A stretch of DNA of 64,000 nt, taken from positions 5,274,650-5,338,649 of the forward strand of contig CP070666.1 in NCBI GenBank assembly GCA_020351775.1, in the 5' to 3' direction. The position numbers and the translations under genes were made by a program. Below are positions 54,244 to 63,228 of the stretch, one piece after another. The stretch is from Gemmatimonadota bacterium. GTDB lineage: Bacteria; Gemmatimonadota; Gemmatimonadetes; Gemmatimonadales; GWC2-71-9. The notes beneath the pieces were generated by a model that saw only the letters and a program-made list of their open reading frames with translations, was not told where the DNA came from and did not search any database. The first letter of the stretch is position 1. Every line of letters starts with the position of its first letter.

Positions 54244-55773
54244 ATGACAACCGATCGGAAATCAATAGAAGCGAACCTTGAGGCCATCGATACGGGACCG
54301 GATGCGCTGCCCTGGCTAGAAGAACTTGCGCCGCGGCAAATCGTCGCTGAGCTGGACCGGTACATTGTGGGTCAGCAGAATGCGAAGAAGTCGGTCGCCA
54401 TTGCCATACGCAATCGCTGGCGCCGCCAGCAAGCGCCGGATGAAATCAGAGACGAGATTCTCCCCAACAACATCATCATGATCGGGCCGACCGGGGTTGG
54501 GAAGACGGAGATCGCACGTCGGTTGGCCAGGCTGGCCGGAGCACCGTTCCTCAAGGTGGAGGCGTCGAAGTTCACCGAGGTTGGATACGTCGGCCGTGAC
54601 GTTGAATCGATGATCAGGGACCTGGTCGACTCAGCCATCAACATGGTGCGTGGTGAACGTGAAGAAGACGTCTTCCCTCTAGCTGAAGGGCGAGTGGAAG
54701 ACCGCCTGGTAGAACTGCTGTTTCCCACCCCGGCCGCGGTGCCACCTACCTCACGTGTCGCCTCTCCTGCGACGGCTAAGGCTCAACAACAGGACGGCGA
54801 GAGCCGTCCACTCTTCGTGGTCTCGTCGGATGGCGCGGTGACACAGCAGGAATCGGAGGAGGCCGACGCGGAGTCTTCCAAGGAGCGCCACAGCCGCACG
54901 CAGGAGAAGCTTCGAAAGCTGCTCAAGGACGGGAAGCTGGAAGACCGCGAGATCGAGATCGAGGTGACGCAGCAAGGGTTCCCGGTGTTGGAGTTCATGC
55001 AACCGCAACCCGGCATGGATGCACCGGACGTGAATATCGGAGAGATGTTGCAGGAGATCCTGCCCAAACGCACCAAGAAGCGGACGGTGAAGGTGTCTGA
55101 GGCCAGGCGGATCCTGCTGGACGAGGAGCTCAAGAAACTGGTTGACATGGACGACGTGGTGAACGAGGCCCTCGACCGGGTGGAGAACCATGGCATCATC
55201 TTCATTGATGAACTGGACAAGATCGCTGGTGAGCGCAGCCAGGCTGGGCCGGATGTATCGCGCGAGGGTGTGCAGCGCGATCTGCTTCCTATAGTCGAAG
55301 GGTCCACCGTACAAACTCGCTATGGATACGTGCGAAGTGACCATGTTCTCTTCATCGCGGCCGGTGCCTTCCACGTTGCCAAGCCATCAGATCTGATACC
55401 GGAGTTGCAGGGGCGGTTCCCCATACGGGTGGAGCTCTCGTCGCTGTCCGCGGATGACTTCGTGCGGATCATGACCGAGCCAGAGAACTCTCTGGTCAAG
55501 CAGTATCAGGCACTATGTGGTGCGGAGGGTGCCACGCTCGAGTTCACCAAAGACGGGGTGAGTGAGATTGCGCGGCTCGCGATGCTGATGAATGAACGGA
55601 TGGAGAACATTGGAGCGCGCCGACTACACACGGTCATGACGACTCTGTTGGAGGATGTGCTCTTCGGTTTGCCCGATCTGGACGACAAGCACATCGTCTT
55701 CGACGGCCCTCAGGTCGGTGAGAGACTGATGCGGATTGTTGAGGATGAGGACCTCAGGAAGTACATACTCTGA
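54244..55773 (+). CDS. hslU: HslU unfoldase ATPase (ClpY)
   Basis: AAA+ unfoldase partner of HslV (509 residues). It shows the N-terminal PRQIVAELDRYIVGQ, Walker A GPTGVGKT (81-88), pore loop GYVG (near 114), a long I-domain insert (about 140-290) rich in charged residues, Walker B IIFIDELDKIA (near 320) and the terminal RKYIL, the tail that docks into HslV. The I-domain is larger than in E. coli HslU (443 residues). Confidence 0.95.
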   Translation: MTTDRKSIEANLEAIDTGPDALPWLEELAPRQIVAELDRYIVGQQNAKKSVAIAIRNRWRRQQAPDEIRDEILPNNIIMIGPTGVGKTEIARRLARLAGAPFLKVEASKFTEVGYVGRDVESMIRDLVDSAINMVRGEREEDVFPLAEGRVEDRLVELLFPTPAAVPPTSRVASPATAKAQQQDGESRPLFVVSSDGAVTQQESEEADAESSKERHSRTQEKLRKLLKDGKLEDREIEIEVTQQGFPVLEFMQPQPGMDAPDVNIGEMLQEILPKRTKKRTVKVSEARRILLDEELKKLVDMDDVVNEALDRVENHGIIFIDELDKIAGERSQAGPDVSREGVQRDLLPIVEGSTVQTRYGYVRSDHVLFIAAGAFHVAKPSDLIPELQGRFPIRVELSSLSADDFVRIMTEPENSLVKQYQALCGAEGATLEFTKDGVSEIARLAMLMNERMENIGARRLHTVMTTLLEDVLFGLPDLDDKHIVFDGPQVGERLMRIVEDEDLRKYIL

Positions 55774-55803
55774 CGGAAGGAGCATAAGCACCGACATCTC
55801 TCC

Positions 55804-55832
55804 TTTACACGTGGCTCCACCCAGGCTACGTT
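55804..55832 (+). promoter_or_regulatory. Possible promoter before argF
   Basis: TTTACA (55804-55809), 17 bases, TACGTT (55827-55832). No ArgR box could be recognised. Confidence 0.35.
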
Positions 55833-55876
55833 CCCCTCGCACCCTGTCATTTTGACTGACCCATCCGGCTGGTGAT

Positions 55877-56776
55877 ATGCCAAAAAAGGACTTTCTCCAG
55901 ATATCCGATCTCTCCGCCGCCGAGGCCGGAGAGCTCTTCGAGCTTGCGGCTGCTATGAAGTCGGGTGATTACCGTAAAAAGCCCCTCGCGGGGAAGACCC
56001 TGGCTATGGTCTTTGCCAAGAGCAGCACGCGAACGCGCGTGTCCTTTGAGGTCGGTGCCTTCCAGCTGGGGGCTCACGCGATCTTCCTCTCAGCTCAGGA
56101 CATGCAGCTTGGTCGCGGCGAGACCATTGCCGACACAGCGATGGTGCTATCGCGCTATGTCGACGGGATCACGATCCGAACGTTTGCCCATTCGGATGTG
56201 GAAGAGCTAGCACGTAAGGCGACGATACCTGTCGTGAACGGGCTGACTGACCTGGTCCATCCTTGTCAGGTTCTGAGTGACGTCTTCACCGTGTCCGAAT
56301 CACTGGGCACCTGGCAGGGGAAGGTGGTTGCTTGGGTGGGGGACGGCAACAACATGGCCAACTCTTGGCTCAATGCCGCCGCCCTGTTTGGCTTCGAACT
56401 CCGGATCGCGTGCCCTGAGGGTTACGAACCCGATCGTGAGATCTTCGAGCGTGCCAAGCAGGCAACCGGTGTCGCCATCTTCGAGGACCCTGATGAGGCG
56501 GTGCGCGATGCACATGTTGTGAACACGGACGTGTGGGCCTCCATGGGCCAGGAGGCCGACGCCAAAGCTCGCCGCTTGGCCTTCAAGGGATACACAGTCG
56601 ACTCAGATCTGATGAAGCTCGCTGCACCCGATGCCATCTTCCTGCATTGCCTGCCCGCGCATCGCGGTGAGGAGGTCGCCAGTGAAGTCATTGATGGTCC
56701 GCAGTCCCGAGTCTGGGACCAAGCCGAGAACCGGTTGCACGTGCAGAAGGCGCTCCTGGCGACCCTGATGTCCTGA
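55877..56776 (+). CDS. argF: Ornithine carbamoyltransferase ArgF
   Basis: Makes citrulline from ornithine and carbamoyl phosphate in arginine synthesis. The 299-residue protein has the carbamoyl-phosphate motif SSTRTRVSFE (STRTR 50-54), HPCQVLSD, and the ornithine-site HCLPAHRGEE near residue 257. Other arg genes are not in the window. Confidence 0.93.
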   Translation: MPKKDFLQISDLSAAEAGELFELAAAMKSGDYRKKPLAGKTLAMVFAKSSTRTRVSFEVGAFQLGAHAIFLSAQDMQLGRGETIADTAMVLSRYVDGITIRTFAHSDVEELARKATIPVVNGLTDLVHPCQVLSDVFTVSESLGTWQGKVVAWVGDGNNMANSWLNAAALFGFELRIACPEGYEPDREIFERAKQATGVAIFEDPDEAVRDAHVVNTDVWASMGQEADAKARRLAFKGYTVDSDLMKLAAPDAIFLHCLPAHRGEEVASEVIDGPQSRVWDQAENRLHVQKALLATLMS

Positions 56777-56792
56777 CCCGAAAGGAAGAACT

Positions 56793-57914
56793 ATGGCGGG
56801 AGAGAAACTAAAGCGGACACCCTTCTACGATTTCCACGTGGCACTGAAGGCGAAGCTGGTCCCGTTCGGAGGATTCGAGATGCCGGTTCACTACCCCACC
56901 GGCATCACGCGAGAGCACGAAATAGTCCGTTCGGAGGTCGGCGTATTCGACGTCACCCATATGGGTGAGTTCGAAGTGTCCGGTCCCGATCGCAACGCAT
57001 TTGTGAATCGCCTGACATGCAACGACGTCTCTGCCCTCACCGAAGGCCAGGCACAATACTCGGCGTTGCTGACAGACGAAGGGACTTTCATCGACGACTG
57101 CCTGGTGTATCGTTTTGAAGACCGCCTGATGTTGGTGGTCAATGCGGCGAACTCGAAGAAGGACTGGGACCATGTGGTTAGTCGCAAGGCCGGGATAAAC
57201 GTTAGGCTGAAGGATATTTCCGATCAGGTCGCTCTTCTCGCTGTGCAGGGACCCAAGAGCGAGCAGCTGGTTGGTTCGGTGACGTCGACTGATTTGTCGA
57301 AGATCAGCTACTACCACTTCGAGGCGGGACAGGTCGCCGGAGCTGACTGCTTCATTTCGCGCACTGGGTACACCGGCGAGGACGGCTTCGAGCTGTATTT
57401 CCGTCCCAGGTCGGCGGCGGCGGTATGGGGCGCGCTCGTCGGTGAAGGCCGCGGCCGGCCAGTGGGCCTGGGCGCGCGTGATTCGCTGCGGCTGGAAATG
57501 GGTTATCCCTTGTACGGTACTGATATCGACGACACGGTGAACCCCTACGAAGCGGGCCTCGGCTGGATTGTGAAGCTCAACAAGGGCGCGCCGTTTAGCG
57601 GTAAGGGTGTGCTGCAACAGATCAAAGGCTCAGGAGGCGCTACGCGGCGACTGGTGGGTTTCGTGGCTGGCGAGAAAGGTCCGATCCCACGTCACGGCTA
57701 CGATGTGTATCTCGCCGATCGCAGGGTCGATCTGGTCCGCAGTGGCGGATTCAGTCCCAGTCTCAAGAAAGCGATAGGAACTACGTACCTACCAACCCAC
57801 TCTGCGGATGCCGGTACCAGAATTCAGATAGACTGCCGCGGTAGGCGCATTGACGCTGAGGTTGCCAAGATGCCGTTCTACAAGGGCGGGAGCGTCAAGC
57901 GCAAGAAGGGCTAG
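56793..57914 (+). CDS. gcvT: Glycine cleavage system T protein GcvT
   Basis: Aminomethyltransferase (373 residues) that transfers the methylene carbon from lipoyl-H protein to tetrahydrofolate. Its N-terminus (TPFYDFHVALKAKLVPFGGF) and the motifs FDVTHMGEF, SRTGYTGEDGFELYF and DDTVNPYEAGL are family-typical. gcvH and gcvP are not adjacent. Confidence 0.95.
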   Translation: MAGEKLKRTPFYDFHVALKAKLVPFGGFEMPVHYPTGITREHEIVRSEVGVFDVTHMGEFEVSGPDRNAFVNRLTCNDVSALTEGQAQYSALLTDEGTFIDDCLVYRFEDRLMLVVNAANSKKDWDHVVSRKAGINVRLKDISDQVALLAVQGPKSEQLVGSVTSTDLSKISYYHFEAGQVAGADCFISRTGYTGEDGFELYFRPRSAAAVWGALVGEGRGRPVGLGARDSLRLEMGYPLYGTDIDDTVNPYEAGLGWIVKLNKGAPFSGKGVLQQIKGSGGATRRLVGFVAGEKGPIPRHGYDVYLADRRVDLVRSGGFSPSLKKAIGTTYLPTHSADAGTRIQIDCRGRRIDAEVAKMPFYKGGSVKRKKG

Positions 57915-57927
57915 TACGGAGGTCTGG

Positions 57928-58413
57928 ATGAGTGTGCGCGTCGCGGTGCTGACCGTGTCCGACAGAGGTGAGGCTGGACGGCGGAGAGACACATCGGGCG
58001 ATGCGCTTGCCGACTGGGTTGAACGGCAAGGCTACCAACTGTCGGGCAGGGAGATCGTTCCCGACGAAACGGATCTCATCGCCGCAGTGCTGGTGCGCTG
58101 GGCGGATGATCGTGTCGCTGACCTAATCATCACGACCGGTGGTACAGGTCTCGGACCGCGAGATGTCACACCCGAGGCGACTCGCGCAGTACTGGAGCGG
58201 GAAGCACCCGGGATTGCGGAGGCGCTCCGCGCTGATGGGCGCGACAACACACCCTACAGTGTGTTGTCGCGGGGGACGGCAGGAATCCGGGGTGCGACGC
58301 TGATAGTGAACCTCCCGGGCGGTACGAGTGGTGTGAGGGACGGGATCATAACACTCTCTCCGATCGTCGAACATGCTGCACGACTGTTGCGAGGGGAGCT
58401 GACTGAGCACTGA
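57928..58413 (+). CDS. mog: Molybdopterin adenylyltransferase, Mog/MoaB type
   Basis: A 161-residue MogA/MoaB-fold protein that adenylates molybdopterin for molybdenum or tungsten insertion. It shows TVSDRG, the ITTGGTGLGPRDVTPEA pterin-binding segment and NLPGG. ATG 57928 has GGAGGT four bases upstream; the open frame from 57850 lies in gcvT. Mog or MoaB cannot be separated by eye. Confidence 0.88.
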   Translation: MSVRVAVLTVSDRGEAGRRRDTSGDALADWVERQGYQLSGREIVPDETDLIAAVLVRWADDRVADLIITTGGTGLGPRDVTPEATRAVLEREAPGIAEALRADGRDNTPYSVLSRGTAGIRGATLIVNLPGGTSGVRDGIITLSPIVEHAARLLRGELTEH

Positions 58414-59945
58414 TGACTGGCAGGATTCTCATAACCATGGATGACCTTGAGGCTGCGGTCCGGTCGAATGCGCAGCTCGAGAACGCTGGATTCCGCACGG
58501 TCATAATCTCGTCGCAAGACGATTCGGCAAAGCTACTACGGAGTGAAGAACCCGACCTAGTGTTGCTTACCGGCGCCCTACAGGAGAGCCCCGCCACAAC
58601 ATTGCTGCGGCTCGCACGTGACCGTTCCATCTCGACCTTGGGCCTGGTCGAGCCGACTGCACCTGATTCCGCGGAGCTGGCTCGACGGATTGGCCTCACC
58701 GCATGGTTGCGCAAGCCAGCTGATCCTGCTGAAGTTGCCGCCACTGTCAGCCAGCTGGTCGAGCGGCGCCGACTACAAACTCACACGGGAATCCTCGGTG
58801 AGAGCCCAGCCATCCAAGAAGTGCTGGTGAAGATAGAGCAGATGGCGCCGGTATCCTCCACCGTACTCGTCGAGGGCGAGTCAGGCACGGGCAAAGAGCT
58901 GGTTGCTCATGCCATTCACGAATTGTCGCCGCGGCGTGATCACCCGTTCATAGCCGTCAACTGTTCAGCCCTACCCGAAACACTGCTCGAATCGGAGCTG
59001 TTCGGGCACGAGAAGGGATCGTTCACCGGTGCGGCGGAGAGACGCTTGGGACGGTTCGAGTTGGCCCACCGGGGAACGTTGTTCTTGGACGAAGTCGGCG
59101 AGATGCCGCTGACAACACAGGTCAAGCTGCTCCGTGTGCTAGAGAGCCGTGCGTTCTTTCGGGTGGGTGGCTCAGAGTCGATTCGGACCGACGTGAGGGT
59201 CATCGCCGCAACGAACCGGTCGCTCAAAGAGCAGGTGTCCTTGGGAGAATTCCGCGACGATCTCTTCTACCGGCTCAACGTGCTCTACGTATACCTGCCG
59301 CCTCTGCGAGAACGGAAGGGCGACATACCGATATTGATCAGGCACTTCGTCACAGAGCTGAGTGAGACGCACGCGCGGCCGTTCCCAGGCATCAGCCCCG
59401 GAGCAATGGAGATTCTGGTGAACGCCGACTGGCCCGGGAACGTGCGCCAACTCAGGAACTTGATCGATTCGATGTTCGTGTTGGCGCCGGACCGTGAGGT
59501 GCGGGGTAGCGATATTCCGGCCGACATCCGCGAGGGTGGAACCAGACTGCTGCCGATGCGGGTGCCGCAGCAGAGGCGTGAAGTTCAGGGCAAAGAACTG
59601 GAATTCATCTTTCGCAGCCTGGTTGAGTTGAAGCTTCAGGTCGAGGACCTACGTCGCCGCGTGGAGGAGGCGCCTGCGCGGGTGGGCGTGATCGATGTGG
59701 GTCGGGCGCAGCCCGCGGAGTATGAAGAGATCCATGCGGTGGTACCGGAGCCGGAGCTCGAATCGTTGCAGGTGAAGGAGGAGGAGGTGGTGTACAAAGC
59801 CGGTATGACGATGGCCGATGTGGAACGTGCCGCCATCGAGGCTGCTTTGCGTGAGACCGAAGGTAACCGCCGCCAAGCCGCTGAGAGGCTGGGCATCGGT
59901 GAGCGAACGCTGTACCGGAAATTGAAGGACTACCAGATGGGCTGA
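58413..59945 (+). CDS. NtrC-family sigma-54 activator with degenerate receiver
   Basis: A 510-residue protein. The receiver-like domain (1-115) lacks the phosphoacceptor: the aligned position is T53 (DLVLLTGAL) instead of Asp, although acidic D10/D11 and K101 remain. The AAA+ domain has Walker A GESGTGKE, the contact loop GSFTGA and FLDEVGEM; a variable coiled linker (about 380-450) precedes a Fis HTH ([19 protein letters not shown]). ATG 58413 shares one base with the previous stop. It has no adjacent histidine kinase and is probably controlled by something other than phosphorylation. Confidence 0.88.
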   Translation: MTGRILITMDDLEAAVRSNAQLENAGFRTVIISSQDDSAKLLRSEEPDLVLLTGALQESPATTLLRLARDRSISTLGLVEPTAPDSAELARRIGLTAWLRKPADPAEVAATVSQLVERRRLQTHTGILGESPAIQEVLVKIEQMAPVSSTVLVEGESGTGKELVAHAIHELSPRRDHPFIAVNCSALPETLLESELFGHEKGSFTGAAERRLGRFELAHRGTLFLDEVGEMPLTTQVKLLRVLESRAFFRVGGSESIRTDVRVIAATNRSLKEQVSLGEFRDDLFYRLNVLYVYLPPLRERKGDIPILIRHFVTELSETHARPFPGISPGAMEILVNADWPGNVRQLRNLIDSMFVLAPDREVRGSDIPADIREGGTRLLPMRVPQQRREVQGKELEFIFRSLVELKLQVEDLRRRVEEAPARVGVIDVGRAQPAEYEEIHAVVPEPELESLQVKEEEVVYKAGMTMADVERAAIEAALRETEGNRRQAAERLGIGERTLYRKLKDYQMG

Positions 59946-60627
59946 GGCAACGTGCCGGTGCCGGCCACCGGTACACCCAAATGAGCCGGCACTACATCTC
60001 CTGCGCTCGCGGTAACGCAGACTCTTCTGTTCATCACACCGGATTCGCCTGCGCGCCGTGCCTCGATGATCCAGGTCATTCTGTTCTGGAGTTCCGTGCC
60101 CACGAGCACGATCTGCATCTCAGGCCAGAGGCTTGGCCTGCCTGTAGTTGATGACGCCGCCCGTCAGCGTTGCCGGGTTCCTGCGCGGGTTCGCAGATAG
60201 TGAGTGAGTAGTCAGCAAGCGGGGTCGGTCGGCGTCAACCGCCTCATGGTTCCTATCTGACTGTCCAGGGTGACCGAGGCTGAGGCCGCCTGTTGGTCAT
60301 TCGTTTGGTTCATCACCTCGCTGTTGATTTCCGGGGCCTCGGCTTAGTTGCGCACCAGGGACGACAAACGCAAGGGCCGAGAGGAGTGAATGCCCTCCAC
60401 GGTGCCATACCGCTACGCGAAGAGGTTGACGGATGTGCCGTCTCGGCGGATTGAGCTGCTCGTGGCACTGTTCGTGCTACACAAGGTCGATGGGAGTTCG
60501 CGCGTTGTTGCCGCGCCACTTTCTCAGTTTCGGTAAGCCTAAATCAGGTAACTCGACGCCCTGCAGTAGCTTGTCAAAAGGGTGATCTAAGTCACTGATT
60601 TTCAGTGCGTTGAGGAGCCTTATGCTA
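59946..60627 (+). other. Gene-poor stretch before the hydrogenase-GGDEF gene
   Basis: No tRNA or homologous gene was recognised. It begins with a strong hairpin (stem CCGGTG / CACCGG at 59955-59971, no U-tract) that may end transcription of the NtrC-type gene. A weak partial palindrome pairs the GAGGCTGAGGCC and GGCCTCGGC regions around 60270-60345. A six-base palindrome CACTGA-ttt-TCAGTG (60593-60607) sits just before the -35 of the next promoter and could be an operator. Confidence 0.4.
60390..60536 (+). CDS. Possible small ORF (48 aa)
   Basis: ATG 60390 follows GAGGAG by three bases and opens 48 codons starting MPSTVPYRYAKRLTDVPSR. No recognised domain, no membrane helix of normal length, and arginine-rich composition. 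It may be chance. Confidence 0.2.
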   Translation: MPSTVPYRYAKRLTDVPSRRIELLVALFVLHKVDGSSRVVAAPLSQFR

Positions 60628-60657
60628 TTGACAGTGACATATTTCCCGAGCTATAGT
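60628..60657 (+). promoter_or_regulatory. Strong sigma-70-type promoter of the hydrogenase-GGDEF operon
   Basis: Perfect TTGACA (60628-60633), 18 bases, TATAGT (60652-60657). The leader is about 65 bases and contains hairpins GGGTC-cgtttt-GACCC (60660-60675) and CCAGGT-tgctct-ACCTGG (60697-60714). Confidence 0.7.
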
Positions 60658-60729
60658 AGGGGTCCGTTTTGACCCTTAGGGAACTCGGGAGGCAGTCCAG
60701 GTTGCTCTACCTGGCCGGGCACAGATTCA

Positions 60730-62463
60730 TTGCGGTTCGAGATTGATCCCGACAAGTGCGTGAGCTGCCTGGCCTGCGTGAGAGTATGCGCGGCCAGAGC
60801 CATCTCCGTGGGCGATGACTCGGTCCGAATAGAGGACGAAGTCTGTATCAGATCTGGGTCGTGCCTTCCGGAGTGCCCGCACGATGCGATAAAGGCTGTA
60901 GGAGACCTGGCGCGTGCTGAGGAACTTGCCAGGAGTGGCGCGGCGGTCCTCGTTCTGGCTGTGGAGGCGGCCGCCCACTTTTATCCTCACACGCCCGAAC
61001 AGGTGGTGAATGCGTGCTACGGAGCTGGTTTCCGGGCGGTTCACCACGGAGTGTTGGGTGACGAGCTGGTAGCCGAGGAGTATCGTAAGCTCCTGGGCGA
61101 TCCCAACTGGGGCACCATGGTGCGTTCGACATGTCCGGTAGTTGTCGCTCGGATTCAGCTGGACTACCCCGAGTTGGTGCCGTTTCTGGCACCTGTGCAG
61201 ACGCCGCTGGCAGCGGAGGCTGGTTACCACCGGGCACTATATGGCGACAATGTCGGGTTGGTGTATGCTGGCGTGTGCCTGGCAGATAGCACGCCCCATG
61301 TAGATGCGGTCTTGACGCTGTCCGAGTTGGGGCAGCTGCTGCAGCGGCGGGGTGTCAGGTTGGGCGACCAGCCGCAGCACTACGAGCGAATTCCGGAGGT
61401 GAGGCAGCGGTTTCTCAGCACTGCGGGCGGTCTGCCGTTCCCGGTGTTGCAAGAGGAGCATCAAGCCAGTCGCCGGTTTCGTAAGGTGCGGGGGCTTGAC
61501 GCGCTGGCGGTGGTGGCCCACGCGGTGGCGATTGAGCGAATAGAGCTGGGTTTCGTTGACATCCTGCCGTGTGATGGATGTTTAGACCATCCCCTGATGG
61601 GGCCGAGGGAGGAGCTGTTTTGGCGTCGCAGGGTGGTGAGCGAGACGGAGCCGCCGCGATCGCACGCTCCTGTGGTCGACCCGGGGATTCGGGTGCGGCT
61701 GGATCGAGCCTTCGACTTCTATCACAACGGTCGCAAGCCGCCGCAGATAGAGATTGATCGGGTAATCGAGACCGTAGGCCGCGCTCCTGGGGGTGCCCCG
61801 TGGGACTGTGGTGCATGTGGCTACGACACTTGTGCGGGGTTTGCGGTGGCGATGCTGGAAGGCCGGTCGACGCTGAGGCAATGTCCGCCGTATCAGGAGC
61901 GGAGGGCGGAAGACGCGATTAGGGTAGCGGCGGTCGACGAACTCACTGGCCTCGCGACGTTCCGGATGCTGCGCGCGCGGTTGGAGCAGGAGGTGGCCCG
62001 CAGCGACCGTAGTGGAGAACCGTTCGGCGTGTTGTTCGTCGATATGGACGATTTCAAGAAGCTCAACGACGCCTACGGCCATGAAGCGGGGAATCGGGTG
62101 CTCGAGGGAGTGGGTCGGGAGCTGGAGTTCAGCGTGCGTAAGACAGATCTCGCAGCTCGCTATGGCGGTGACGAATTCGTGTTGGTGCTGGTGCGGACCG
62201 ACTTGGAGGGGGCGGTGAGGGTGGGTGAGATGGTACGCGAGGGAGTGGAGTCATTTGGGCGGGCACAGGGATTCGGGGCGGGTGAGGTATCGGTATCGGT
62301 GGGTGTGGCGTGTCACGATCCCAGAGCAGTAGAGGTGGTTGATGTATTGCGGGAGGCGGACCGGGCGCTGTACATGGCAAAGGAGCGGGGTGGCAATCAG
62401 GTGGCGGCACGGGAACGAGGGGCAGAGCGGAAATCAACCGACACAGTCAGGGAGCAAGCTTGA
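60730..62463 (+). CDS. Ferredoxin / [FeFe]-hydrogenase-like / Fe-S / GGDEF fusion
   Basis: A 577-residue protein in four parts. (1) Ferredoxin: C10-x2-C13-x2-C16-x3-C20, and a second motif with only three cysteines (C39, C45, C49; S42 at the missing place). (2) A [FeFe]-hydrogenase large-subunit-like domain (about 60-300) with C135 (RSTCP), C183 (GVCLAD), C281 and C284 (LPCDGC) at the H-cluster cysteine sites; the proton-relay cysteine and the conserved lysine are replaced by T134 and D186. (3) An Fe-S domain, C360-x2-C363-x4-C368-x16-C385. (4) A GGDEF domain with intact YGGDEF (478-483) and inhibitory site R470-x2-D473. It should make c-di-GMP under redox or H2 control. TTG 60730 is the only start in the frame. 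Confidence 0.85.
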   Translation: MRFEIDPDKCVSCLACVRVCAARAISVGDDSVRIEDEVCIRSGSCLPECPHDAIKAVGDLARAEELARSGAAVLVLAVEAAAHFYPHTPEQVVNACYGAGFRAVHHGVLGDELVAEEYRKLLGDPNWGTMVRSTCPVVVARIQLDYPELVPFLAPVQTPLAAEAGYHRALYGDNVGLVYAGVCLADSTPHVDAVLTLSELGQLLQRRGVRLGDQPQHYERIPEVRQRFLSTAGGLPFPVLQEEHQASRRFRKVRGLDALAVVAHAVAIERIELGFVDILPCDGCLDHPLMGPREELFWRRRVVSETEPPRSHAPVVDPGIRVRLDRAFDFYHNGRKPPQIEIDRVIETVGRAPGGAPWDCGACGYDTCAGFAVAMLEGRSTLRQCPPYQERRAEDAIRVAAVDELTGLATFRMLRARLEQEVARSDRSGEPFGVLFVDMDDFKKLNDAYGHEAGNRVLEGVGRELEFSVRKTDLAARYGGDEFVLVLVRTDLEGAVRVGEMVREGVESFGRAQGFGAGEVSVSVGVACHDPRAVEVVDVLREADRALYMAKERGGNQVAARERGAERKSTDTVREQA

Positions 62464-63203
62464 TCCAGAGCGGTCCAGAACCCGACCCGGAGCAGATCAC
62501 TAAGACGCAACCGGGTAAAGGCGAAGACGGCGACCGAGTACCCGACCCGTGGGGCGTGAAGCGGGCGGAGAACCTGCTGCAGAGCCTGCAGGCGGTCCTG
62601 TCGGCGCGGGTTGTTGTTTCGCCAGTCGGCGAGATCCAGGAGGTCCACGTGCTTGCCAGTAGCGGTGTGTCGCCCAAGCAAGTGGTGCGCAACGTGGAGA
62701 GCGCGTTGCTGGCCCATCTCGGGATCAAGGTAGACCATAGGAAGATCAGCGTGGCGCAGACGGCGGAAGTGGAGCCAATTGAGGCGCTGGAGCAGTCGGC
62801 GGTCAAGCAGGAGGCGCAGCGGCGCGGTGTTGTGTACCAGTCACTCGAATTGGTGGCGGCTGCTCCGCACCGGGTTCGCTTTGCGGTTACGCTGGATGTC
62901 GACGGTCAGGAGGTTGTCGGGCAGGATGAGGCAGCCGAGACCAGTCGGGCGCGGTTGCAGGCGGCCGCGCGGGCAGCGGTCGCAGCGTTGGACAAGGCTC
63001 TGCCTCGTGGGACGTTCCAGCTCGAGGGCGTCAAGATAATCGAGGCGTTTGACGAGGAGTTGGTTGTCGCCGGTGTGCACGTCGTGGACGGGCGCGAGAC
63101 TCGGTTGCTGACGGGAACTGCGGAGGTGAGAGAAGCACCCGAGCAAGCCGCGGTATTGGCCGTGCTGGATGCGACCAACCGGTGGTTCCAGACGCACAGG
63201 TGA
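62460..63203 (+). CDS. Uncharacterised protein coupled to the hydrogenase-GGDEF gene
   Basis: A 247-residue protein of unknown function without signal peptide or membrane helix. Two alpha/beta modules can be seen: about 36-100 (ARVVVSPVGEIQEVHVLAS, then QVVRNVESALLAHLGI and VDHRKISVAQ) and about 120-245 (a strand-helix unit with RLQAAARAAVAALDKAL and LAVLDATNRWF). TTG 62460 overlaps the GGDEF stop by four bases, so the two products are made together. An accessory or ligand-binding role in the same signalling unit is inference. Confidence 0.7.
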   Translation: MIQSGPEPDPEQITKTQPGKGEDGDRVPDPWGVKRAENLLQSLQAVLSARVVVSPVGEIQEVHVLASSGVSPKQVVRNVESALLAHLGIKVDHRKISVAQTAEVEPIEALEQSAVKQEAQRRGVVYQSLELVAAAPHRVRFAVTLDVDGQEVVGQDEAAETSRARLQAAARAAVAALDKALPRGTFQLEGVKIIEAFDEELVVAGVHVVDGRETRLLTGTAEVREAPEQAAVLAVLDATNRWFQTHR

Positions 63204-63228
63204 GGCTGCGACAGAGCTAAGGCAGAGG

